Assembly (NCBI GenBank): GCA_963575745.1
Contig: CAUYUJ010016893.1
Coordinates: forward strand, 696,342-758,841
DNA from: Prorocentrum cordatum
Lineage: Eukaryota > Sar > Dinophyceae > Prorocentrales > Prorocentraceae
Direction: 5' to 3'
DNA: 62,500 nt
A program made the translations under genes and the position numbers. Below, one piece after another: positions 55,341 to 62,500 of this stretch. The first letter of the stretch is position 1, and each line of letters begins with the position of its first letter. A model generated the notes under the pieces. It was not told the origin of the DNA. It saw only the letters and a program-made list of their open reading frames with translations, and did not search any database.

Positions 55341-56754
55341 TCAGCGGGGATGGGGCCTGCTTCGACTGTGCGGAGCCTCAGGGGAACCCAGCGCCACCGC
55401 TGCGCCCGCGAGCGACAGCCCCGCACCGCAGGCCACCAGCGGGCTGGCGCCGGCCGCGACCGGCAGGGGCGCGGCCACGACAACGGCCAGCTGCACCGCT
55501 AGGGCGCTGCGCAGGAGAGGAGAAAGCGGTACGGGCGCAAACTCTCGGAGGGCCGCGCTGGTCTCGTTGATCGGGGACCTCAGAGGAAGAGGTACCCATA
55601 CCGCTGCCTGCCAAGGAGAACTCTCGTCACCATGGCTGGGCTCGCCTCGAAAATCCAGGTGCGACCGCAGCCTGGGAGAGGCCAGGGGAGTAGCAGTGAT
55701 TATGGGTACCTTGTCCCCCCACCCCCTGGAAAGCGCAAGGGGCGGCACCGAAGTGCCGCCAAGGGGGTCCAGCGCCGATCCAAAAAGTCCGCGCGGACCA
55801 CTGAAAGGTTCTGCCTGTGCCGCGTTCTCTCCTCCGGCTGGAGCGCCGTAGCGCCCACAGGGCCGCCCACCTCTGCGCGACCTCGGCAAGGGCGCCGGCA
55901 GCCACGGCGCCGGGGCCCCCCGCGGCCCCCGGGCGCGCCGCGGGCACCGCCGCCAGCATCGCCAGGTGCGACAACGAGCCCAGTGCGGCCACAGCCGCAA
56001 GGCCGACGGGCCCGTGCCGCCCTCGCTCGCCCGCCGCGCCGCCCTTCAGCAGCGCCTCGCGCCCGACCCACGCCAATGAGGCGAGGCCGCACGCCACCAG
56101 GCCCGCGCAGAGCTCGCGGGCCCCGGGCGCGCGCCCGCGCGCGGCGGACGGCAGCGCCAGCGCCGCGCACGCGGCACCCGCGGCGGCCACCGCCGCCCCG
56201 GCCCAGCGCAGCGGCGCCGGCCTCCTCTGCAGCAGCAGCGCGGACGCCGCCGCGGTCGCTGGCAGCCCGGCGACCGCCAGCCAGAGAGCGGCCGCCGGCG
56301 GCGGGCCCGCGGCCGCCAGGAGCGCGTACGCCGCGGCGCTGCCCACCTCCGCGGCAGCGACGGCGCCCAGCAGCCGCCAGGGCGGCCCCGCCGCGGCGCC
56401 TCGGCCGCGCGGGGCCGCCAGCGCCAGGCAGCCGAAGGCCGCCGCGCTCAGCGCGCTGGACTGCAGGGAAGGGCGCGGGGACCAGGCGGCCGGCAGGCAG
56501 CGGAACGCCAGCAGGGCCGCGAGGTAGACCGCAAAGGCAGTCCTCGGGCCGGCGCCCGCTCCGCGGGATACCGCCGCGGCGCGCGTCGACGCCCGCCGCC
56601 CACAGCGCGCGCCTCGCGGCCCTGGCGGCCTGTTGCGTCCCGTGGCCGCGATGACGGCGAGCGCACGTCCCCACCTCTGCAGGATCGGCCAGCATCGAAT
56701 CGGGAAGTATCGGGGGCGTCCCAGAGACAGGCGTCCAAGAGGGGGGGGATGCAA
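55341..56754 (-). CDS. multi-spanning membrane protein resembling the drug/metabolite transporter (EamA-like) superfamily, two exons
   Basis: Exon 1 (about 56754-55835) encodes an Ala/Leu-rich protein with about eight predicted membrane helices, at residues 72-90, 98-114, 127-148, 154-175, 184-202, 214-233, 249-270 and 281-302. Residues 163-202 (GLPATAAASALLLQRRPAPL followed by RWAGAAVAAAGAACAAL) resemble the end-of-repeat pattern of EamA proteins, where a basic or acidic loop precedes a Gly-rich helix. About 230 bp later, after a plausible acceptor CCTTGGCAG near 55606, another frame (to the stop at 55341) gives SPINETSAALREFAPVPLSP and two more helices (VQLAVVVAAPLPVAAGA, VACGAGLSLAGAAVALG). 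That makes about ten in all, the usual DMT number. Substrate is unknown. The start codon lies in a dispersed repeat and may not be correct; the donor site is not fixed. Confidence 0.6.
55600..55835 (-). other. putative intron of the transporter-like gene
   Basis: The exon-1 frame loses membrane-protein character after LWALRRSSRRRE, becoming Trp/Gly-rich, and the C-terminal helices resume in another frame after CCTTGGCAG. Dinoflagellate introns often use GC or GA donors, so the donor cannot be chosen by eye. Confidence 0.45.
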
Positions 56755-56893
56755 ACAATCATGGCCCGAGACATGCGCGCGGACTAGCGGGGGACCAGGG
56801 GACGTGTTGAAGGAAACAATGAAATCTGGGGCAGAGATATCAAGGCCCCGGCCATGATATCCAACCCCATCTAGTCATCACCCCCTCTTGACC
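56727..56893. repeat. dispersed ~150-bp repeat, copy 2
   Basis: Counterpart of 40950-41115 (GTCCAAGAGGGGGGG, GATGCAAACAATCATGGCCC, CCATGATATCC, TAGTCATCACCCCCTC). Part of it, ATCATGGCCCGA(A/G)ACATG, also occurs near 40259. It overlaps the assumed 5' end of the transporter-like gene. Confidence 0.82.
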
Positions 56894-57299
56894 GCCCCAA
56901 ACAAGTCAATCGGATCGGCACGTGCGCCAGACTGGGCTGCAACCGCCACGTGGTCGAATTCGAGTCGGATCTGCCGCGCCAGGATGCACAACAGCGCCAC
57001 GCAGGTATCGGGCCGCATCGGACCGCTGCAGCATCGGAACGGAATCCGATCAGGCCAGACAAGATCGATGTCGAACCGGATCGGATCGAAACGGGCCTTG
57101 CTTCTGCTCCGGACATTCGGCTCCGTGAAGCCCGACGCCGTGGAACGAATCGTCACGGCGGCTACATCGTGGAGGCCAGAGGCCACGTCCTGGAGCTCCC
57201 CACCCCGCGGGGCGGATCGGGTCGTGAGCGCCCCGCGGCAGGGGACGGGGCAGAGGTGCCGCTCGTGATCTCGGCGATCCCGGAAACCCCGAGCCCGTT
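56894..57299. other. stretch with possible coding patches, unresolved
   Basis: The minus strand reads CVALLCILARQIRLEFDHVA in one frame; the plus strand reads GHVLELPTPRGGSGRERPAA in another. GGATCGGATCGAAACG-like strings occur near 57076. No domain is recognised. Confidence 0.3.
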
Positions 57300-57390
57300 T
57301 GCCTCCTCTCGTCCCTCCCCCTCCCCCTCCTCCTCCTCCTCCTCCCCCTCCTCCTCCTCTTCATCCTCCTCCTCCTCCTCCTCCTCCTCC

Positions 57391-57425
<35 letters not shown>
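57300..57425 (+). repeat. (TCC)n then (TCA)n tract
   Basis: CCTCCTCC repeats turn abruptly into (ATC)9 at 57392. Confidence 0.9.
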
Positions 57426-57427
<2 letters not shown>

Positions 57428-58175
57428 ATTACTTAATATGAATACTACTCTCTTCTCTCCCCTTGCGACGTCTGGGAAATGTCCAGCCCCCCTCCGCGTA
57501 TTGGCTTTTTACACACAGGATTCCCGGGAATCGTGCTCCCGCTGCAGCGCTGGCGTCATCATTTCCAGCGCCATGCCACGGCGTGGTTTTCGGTCCTTCC
57601 AAATAGGCCCCCAAATCTATAAAATTGCCTCACGAGAAAACAATCGGAAGTGATTACACATTCGGTGTCGATTCGTTGATTTTTAGGGCCGTAGAACCCC
57701 CCCAGGGACCTTAAGGCGCCGATACGACTTGACCCCGTGAGGGGTCCAGGGGCCCAGTGTGAGCCGACTGTTCAAGGAAGCCAGACCATCGAGCCTGGCA
57801 GCCCGCCGAACTCTTCCCTGACATCCATCCTCGCTCGCCGCAGCTTCCCCCGTCGCCGCTGCCGTCGTCGTCTGCGTCGTTGTCGCCGTCGGCAATTTCT
57901 GTGCGTTCCCCGGAGCTTCCGGAAGTCTTCGGGCCATCCGCCACGCTTCGTGCAGAGCTGTCCGGGGATCCCAGTGAGACTTGGAAAGGGGCTTGGGGAA
58001 CGCAAGGCAGCGTGTCGAAAGGAAGGGGGGGGCCTTACGCTATGACAGTGCCCCTACCAGACAGCACTTGGCATTCGAAAGCACCCACATCGGGCAGGCA
58101 CGGTTGCGCAGGACATGGATCCGGGATTCCAGACAGACCTTCTCCTTTCGCACACGGGCCATTTACCTTCCAAGG
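57426..58175. other. stretch without a recognisable gene
   Basis: CGTCGCCGCTGCCGTCGTCGTC-like triplets near 57850 are the only repeat. Frames on both strands lack domains. Confidence 0.4.
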
Positions 58176-58360
58176 CATCCGGTGCCATGCCATAGCATGC
58201 AATGCGATGTTGCGTTGTGCTCCGCTGTGCGATGCCATGATTTGCGATGTTACGCTTTGTGATGCAATGCTACACTACGCCATGCCAAGCCATGCTATGT
58301 CATGCTCTGCTATGCCGCGCTCTTCTAAACCATGCTATGCCGTGCTTTACCATGCATCGC
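58176..58360 (+). repeat. degenerate ATGCC/ATGCT pentamer tract
   Basis: CCATGCCATAGCATGCAATG and related strings (CATGCTATG, GATGCAATGC) recur about every 5 or 10 bp. Confidence 0.8.
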
Positions 58361-58484
58361 AAAAGCTCTCGGGATCACTGCCTTGCTCGACATCAGCCTG
58401 TGCGCAGAAGGAGGAGATCCGCGCCATGGTAAGGGTCGGGAGGCAGGGGCATGACGACAGATATAACGCGAGCGCACCAAGCTT

Positions 58485-58603
58485 GTCCTCCTCCCCCTCA
58501 CGCTCCTCCTCCGCCTCCACCTCCTGCTCCTCCTCCACCTCCTCCTCCTCCTCCTCCTCCTCCTCCTCCTCCTCCTCCTCCTCCTCCTCCTCCTCCTCCT
58601 CCT

Positions 58604-58634
<31 letters not shown>

Positions 58635-59212
58635 TCCTCCTCCTCCTCCTCCTCCTCCTCCTCCTCCTCCTCCTCCCTCCTCCTCCTCCTCCTCCTCCTC
58701 CTCCTCCTCCTCCTCCTCCTCCTCCTCCTCCTCCTCCTCCTCCTCCTCCTCCTCCTCCCCTCCTCCTCCTCCTCCTCCTCCTCTCCTCCCCCCCCCTCCT
58801 CCTCCTCCTCCTCCTCCCTCCTCCCCCTCCTCCTCCTCCTCCTCCCCTTCCTCCTCCTCCTCCTCCTCCTCCTCCTCCTCCTCCTCCTCCTCCTCCTCCT
58901 CCTCCTCCTCCTCCTCCTCCTCCTCCTCCTCCTCCTCCTCCTCCTCCTCCTCCTCCTCCTCCTCCTCCTCCTCCTCCTCCTCCCTCCTCCTCCTCCTCCT
59001 CCTCCTCCTCCTCCTCCTCCTCCTCCTCCTCCTCCTCCTCCTCCTCCTCCTCCTCCTCCTCCTCCTCCTCCTCCTCCTCCTCCTCCTCCTCCTCCTCCTC
59101 CTCCTCCTCTCCTCCTCCTCCTCCTCCTCCTCCTCCTCCTCCTCCTCCTCCTCCTCCTCCTCCTCCTCTCCTCCTCCTCCTCCTCCCCCTCCTCCTCCTC
59201 CCCCTGCTCCAC
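58485..59212 (+). repeat. very long (TCC)n tract, ~730 bp
   Basis: Almost pure CCT/TCC with single-base slips at about 58610, 58630, 58675, 58757, 58785-58850, 58981, 59108 and 59168 that shift phase. This is the largest homopurine/homopyrimidine block of the window. All frames over it are artefacts. Confidence 0.97.
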
Positions 59213-59385
59213 AACTGCCGTGTCTCACGACTGCTCCCGCCGCCCTCCGCCCCCCCCACCGCCGGCGGAGGTCCCCGCTGCCGCCCCCTGCTTCCGCCCC
59301 CTGCTTCCGCCGAGGGCGCGACGGCGCCAACGGCGAGGCCTTCTCAGAAACCAGCTGGCCACGGCCCCGGGATCTGAGGGAGCAC

Positions 59386-59546
59386 TTGATGGCCATGTTG
59401 TCCACCACCACCACCACCATCAGCTGGAGGGGGGAAGAGGAGGAGGAGGAGGAGGAGGAGGAGGAGGAGGACAAGAAGGAGAAGGAGAAGGAGGACCCCC
59501 TCCCCCTCCAGCTTATGGTAGTGGTGGTGGAAAACAGGCCCATCAA
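59386..59546. mobile_element. fold-back element with CCACCACCACCATCAG arms, copy 2
   Basis: 161 bp. Left arm TTGATGGCCATGTTGTCCAC plus CACCATCAGCTGGAGGGGG; right arm CCCCCTCCAGCTTATGGTAG plus GTGGTGGAAAACAGGCCCATCAA. The loop is (GAG)n, the complement of the loop in copy 1 at 45248. CAC on each side (59383-59385, 59547-59549) is a likely 3-bp target duplication. Confidence 0.88.
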
Positions 59547-59598
59547 CACTGGTGGCTCGCGAGCGGGCCGTAATTAGAAGCCTCCTACATGAGGTTCG

Positions 59599-59749
59599 AG
59601 CAGATGGGGTCGGAGAATCGCGCCGCATCGCCGATGCATCGGCGATGCGTCCGCGACGTCCGCGATGCGAAGGAAAAATCGGGCTTCAAGTAAAGTCGCA
59701 TCGCCGATACATCGGCGGTGTGGAGCGATCCTCCGACCCCATCTGCGGC
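59599..59749. mobile_element. 151-bp MITE-like element with 26-bp perfect palindrome
   Basis: Arms AGCAGATGGGGTCGGAGAAT and the facing ATCCTCCGACCCCATCTGC continue inward as CGCATCGCCGATGCATCGG against CGCATCGCCGATACATCGGC. CGCATCGCCGATG followed by CATCGGCGATGCG at 59624-59649 is a perfect 26-bp palindrome. AGGTTCG at 59592-59598 and 59750-59756 is a 7-bp target duplication. Confidence 0.82.
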
Positions 59750-60110
59750 AGGTTCGTGTCGTGACGACCCTGGCGTCTCCTCCTGACACCACGTGGATCG
59801 TCCAGCCCTGAACAATCGGCAGCTTCTCGATCGCCAGATCCTTCCCTGTTGCCCGCTTCTGTGCTAGAGGCGGCGGTCAACTCGGAACGCCCGCGGCGGG
59901 GTCGCTGCCGCGTCGACACGACACGAACCTTCCGCACTCTGACCCCTTTGGGCGGCCAGGAGGTCGCGTGCAGGACCTGCCGCCGGCCGCGCTGGGCTCC
60001 GCGGCGCCGATGTCCATAGGGCGGCCTGGCACCGCGCCTGGGGGCCCAGACGCCTCCGACCGGCCCGGCTTGGTTCCGGCACGGAGCCTCAGGGCCTCTC
60101 GGCCCATCCA
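59750..60110. other. stretch without a recognisable gene
   Basis: GC-rich and open on both strands without protein-like features. It ends at the next (TCC)n tract. Confidence 0.4.
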
Positions 60111-60373
60111 CCTCCTCCTCCTCCTCCTCCTCCTCCTCCTCCTCCTCCTCCTCCTCCTCCTCCTCCTCCTCCTCCTCCTCCTCCTCCTCCTCCTCCTCCT
60201 CCTCCTCCTCCTCCTCCTCCTCCTCCTCCTCCTCCTCCTCCTCCTCCTCCTCCTCCTCCTCCTCCTCCTCCTCCTCCTCCTCCTCCTCCTCCTCTCCTCC
60301 TCCTCCTCCTCCTCCTCCTCCTCCTCCTCCTCCTCCTCCTCCTCCTCCTCCTCCTCCTCCTCCTCCTCCTCCC
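60111..60373 (+). repeat. long (TCC)n tract, ~260 bp
   Basis: Nearly pure, with one phase slip at about 60293. Confidence 0.96.
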
Positions 60374-60544
60374 TCCCCCCCCCGCACCCTGATTGCCCGA
60401 CCTCCCCGCGTCGGGAGGAGATCGCGCCAGGATGCGTCTGGGCAGTGCTGGGACTCTGGGGGCCCTCGCCGGGCTCAGGGGCCGTCAGGGAACGACTGAA
60501 TGGGGAGTGGGTCCAGACCCCCCCCCCCTGATCAGTGGATACAC

Positions 60545-60722
60545 TGGAACTTTCCAGTCGCGACCGGCGAAACCGGTCGCTACCAGTTTGGCTTCAAAGT
60601 CCGAGATCAGTCGCGATCGATCTTATTCAAAATTAGTCGCGACCGATCGGTATCGACTGGCCGTTCGCGATCGGTCTCGACCGGTTTGGATTGCCCATCG
60701 GTCGCTACCGATCGCGACGGAG
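60545..60722. repeat. cluster of GTCGCGACCG/CGATCGGT near-palindromes
   Basis: CAGTCGCGACCGGCGAAACC, GTCGCGATCGATC, GTCGCGACCGATCGGTATCG, TTCGCGATCGGTCTCGACCG and GGTCGCTACCGATCGCGACG lie at irregular 30-45-bp spacing, in both orientations. Confidence 0.8.
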
Positions 60723-60837
60723 TATAGGTGTATATATATATACACACGGTATCCAATGATATGGATCTGGCGGGCCAATTTGCGAACAGAAACACGACGT
60801 CGACGACGTCGGATGTCTGGACCTGAGGACCAGCTTC

Positions 60838-60862
60838 TCATCCAGAGCTGCTTCGACGGCCC
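60838..60862 (-). repeat. 25-bp direct repeat, copy 1
   Basis: CATCCAGAGCTGCTTCGACG followed by GCCCC. The same string is at 61133-61157, beyond the MITE. Confidence 0.9.
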
Positions 60863-60894
60863 CAGTTGAGCAGGGACCGACCGTCCCGGCATTT

Positions 60895-61099
60895 CTATAG
60901 GCCTACCACGAAATGTTCTTAGAACCCAACAAATCGAATAACAAAAACAATGTTCTTAGAACATAAGCCCGATGTGTCAAAACAAGACAGTCCAACCCAG
61001 AACTGTTCTAAGAACATTTCGTGGGAATCACAAACGGTTCTCAGAACATTTCGTGGGAACCACAAATGGTTCTTAGAACATTGCTTGGTAGGCCTATAG
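60895..61099. mobile_element. 205-bp MITE-like element, CTATAGGCCTACCA termini
   Basis: Terminal inverted repeats of 32 bp with three mismatches. Each starts CTATAGGCCTACCA and runs into AATGTTCTTAGAACC or its mirror. The palindromic core GTTCTTAGAAC and its neighbour CATTTCGTGGGA recur inside (near 60950, 61000, 61038 and 61069), so the element is almost wholly built from one repeated palindromic unit. No target duplication was found. Confidence 0.87.
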
Positions 61100-61132
61100 G
61101 GAAGCCAGGACGCTTCGCCACTGCTTGATTAT

Positions 61133-61157
61133 CATCCAGAGCTGCTTCGACGGCCCC
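61133..61157 (-). repeat. 25-bp direct repeat, copy 2
   Basis: Second copy of CATCCAGAGCTGCTTCGACG plus GCCCC. On the minus strand both read GPSKQLWM-type peptide, so they may be two pieces of one old coding element. Confidence 0.88.
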
Positions 61158-61294
61158 GGGGAGATGAGAAGCGACCGGGAGTGGCGAAAAGACATCCGCC
61201 CTGAGTACATCAAGAAGTCGGAGGGGGGACGTTCTGACCGATGCGCATCCAGACGTGGCGGCGAGGTCGCCCCAGGAGGCCCAAGCAGGCCTGA

Positions 61295-61395
61295 GCATAC
61301 ATACATGCATACATACATACACACACACATACATACAAACATGCATGCATGCATGCATGCATGCATGCATACATACATACATACATACATAGATT
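61295..61395 (+). repeat. (CATA)n/(CATG)n tetranucleotide tract
   Basis: CATACATACATAC, then (CATG)7 at about 61341-61368, then CATA again. Confidence 0.93.
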
Positions 61396-61677
61396 TAGAG
61401 AGGGAGATACATGTGCATACATTTCTATACCAACACATAGATGTATGACATAACAAATCTCTAGCTTCGACCTTCAACTCACGTCGCAATTTCGTTCGCA
61501 ACGAGGCTCCCCTGGACCCCTCTTTAGGGACCTGTTTTTCATACCGAGCCGTTCTGCTGGTTGACGGCCCAAGGGCCCGGCAAGGGCCCCCCCAGAGGCC
61601 TGCCGAGAAATCCGGCTGTGACTCTGTCACCACGCGAGGAAGTCAGGGCCCGGGGGCCAAAAGTGGACCCCCATACT
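61396..61677. other. stretch without a recognisable gene
   Basis: Nothing beyond short frames is seen before the fourth 162-bp insert. Confidence 0.4.
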
Positions 61678-61829
61678 GAAGGGGCCCTGGGACACACAAA
61701 GAAATAGACACAAATAGCAGGATCCCCCATATCTTATGTGCTTTCGTCTTCCCCCCCACTCCCCATATTTTCCCATCTTTTCCTGGGGATCAATGGTTCA
61801 TCGTGTCCGTGTGTTTTCTCCCCTCCTGA
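61678..61829 (+). mobile_element. 162-bp intron-like short insert, copy 4
   Basis: Ends GAAGGGGCCCTGGGACACAC and CCCCTCCTGA, with the interior CCCCATATTTTCCCATCTTT shared with copies 1-3. Somewhat shorter (152 bp). The flanks CATACT and CAGCCC match poorly, so the target duplication has decayed or the site has rearranged. Confidence 0.8.
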
Positions 61830-62500
61830 CAGCCCTGCTCTGGGGTGCGTTCTGACCAGGATGCCGAGGCGCATCCGGCCGCGGCCGCGACGGCGCCCTC
61901 CGGAGGCCCAGCAGCGAGGCTGACAATCCGGCCGGCCCGCCCTCGGCCCGGAACCCGACCCGGAACCCTCCCATCGGGGAGACGGCAGGCTCGGGTCAAG
62001 GGGGAACGGTGCCGGCCTGACGGGCCGTCCGGAGACTGATGAGACCCAGCCGGCAAGCTGACGCGAACTCCCGCTGCAGGCGTCTCACGGGAAGCGGGCC
62101 GTCACAGCCCAGGCCGGGTCCGTCTCGCAGCGTGGAACAATCCGAGCTCCGGCGAGCTCCAGCCTGACGTCTCCCCGCTTCCCCCCCGTTCGTCCCGCTC
62201 GGTCGTCGCCTGGAAGCCGCGGCGCCGCCGGGCAGCCTGGCGCGCCCGCCGGACGGCGCCGCCCTCCGCCTCTGGCCGCGCCGCGCGGCCGCGGCCGCCG
62301 CGGAGCTGCGGAGGGGGCCGCGCGACCCGGAGGCGCGGGCCGCGCGAGCATGGGGGCCGGCGGCGCGCACACGGGGGCCAGCTCTCCGCCGTTTTTCGGG
62401 TCGTGGCTGCCCGCAGGCCCCGGCCCCCTCTCGAGCCCGCCGGCGGCGAACGAGGGGGGGAAGTGAGAGGGAGAAGGCCTCCCCAGATGGCGGGCGGGGC
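61830..62500. other. GC-rich end of the window, no confident gene
   Basis: The minus strand holds a moderately protein-like frame near 62180-61996 (DCSTLRDGPGLGCDGPLPVR, then FASACRLGLISLRTARQA). By analogy with copies 1-3, the sequence after the insert may be coding, but no domain is visible. Confidence 0.3.

Overview
The window looks like nuclear DNA of a dinoflagellate; the genus is not resolved. The main evidence is a 22-nt match (one mismatch) to the dinoflagellate spliced-leader RNA, on the minus strand at 22770-22791, exactly at the 5' boundary of a 3-kb insert. GC-rich low-complexity DNA, worn-out non-LTR retrotransposons, intron-like inserts in coding sequence and many tandem arrays all fit. 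There are no bacterial-type operons, ribosome binding sites or CRISPR arrays. I recognised no tRNA or rRNA gene.

Layout. 1-2 kb: triplet DNA and one 186-codon unrecognised ORF. 2.03-5.53 kb: a decayed LINE on the minus strand (endonuclease, then reverse transcriptase), split by a 177-bp Tc1/mariner-type MITE. 5.9-12.5 kb: triplet and dinucleotide tracts, a second broken LINE-like element on the plus strand carrying two copies of a ~162-bp short insert, and a second MITE copy. 12.8-26.2 kb: a satellite domain with a 20-bp minisatellite, five tandem ~0.93-1.04-kb monomers, related arrays built around a GATGTCTC-GCGAAACGC motif, and the SL-bearing retrocopy inserted in the minisatellite. 26.3-31.8 kb: a degenerate CCAAGACGGC-type array with AT-rich spacers, hairpin modules and a large inverted repeat. 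31.8-35.2 kb: more LINE debris and an Ala/Glu/Arg-rich ORF. 35.8-39.2 kb and 46.2-47.0 kb: minisatellites and three copies of a ~0.8-kb repeat. 39.4-46.2 kb: triplet tracts, Ala-rich helical ORFs, a telomere-like GT-rich stretch and a fold-back element. 47.9-55.3 kb: another CCAAGATGGC array, a candidate minus-strand gene and a recent ~1.99-kb tandem duplication containing 90-bp repeats. 55.3-56.8 kb: the best host gene candidate, a minus-strand membrane protein resembling the drug/metabolite transporter superfamily, apparently with one intron. 57-62.5 kb: very long (TCC)n tracts and three fold-back or MITE-like elements plus a fourth copy of the 162-bp insert.

No pathway can be read from this window, because almost everything is repeat or retroelement. 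The interest lies in the mobile DNA: a trans-spliced mRNA apparently copied back into the genome, several families of small inverted-repeat elements with visible target duplications, one of which restores a reading frame when removed in silico, and higher-order satellite structure. Repeat boundaries are read by eye and may be off by several bases. Gene models are tentative because dinoflagellate introns use non-canonical splice sites.
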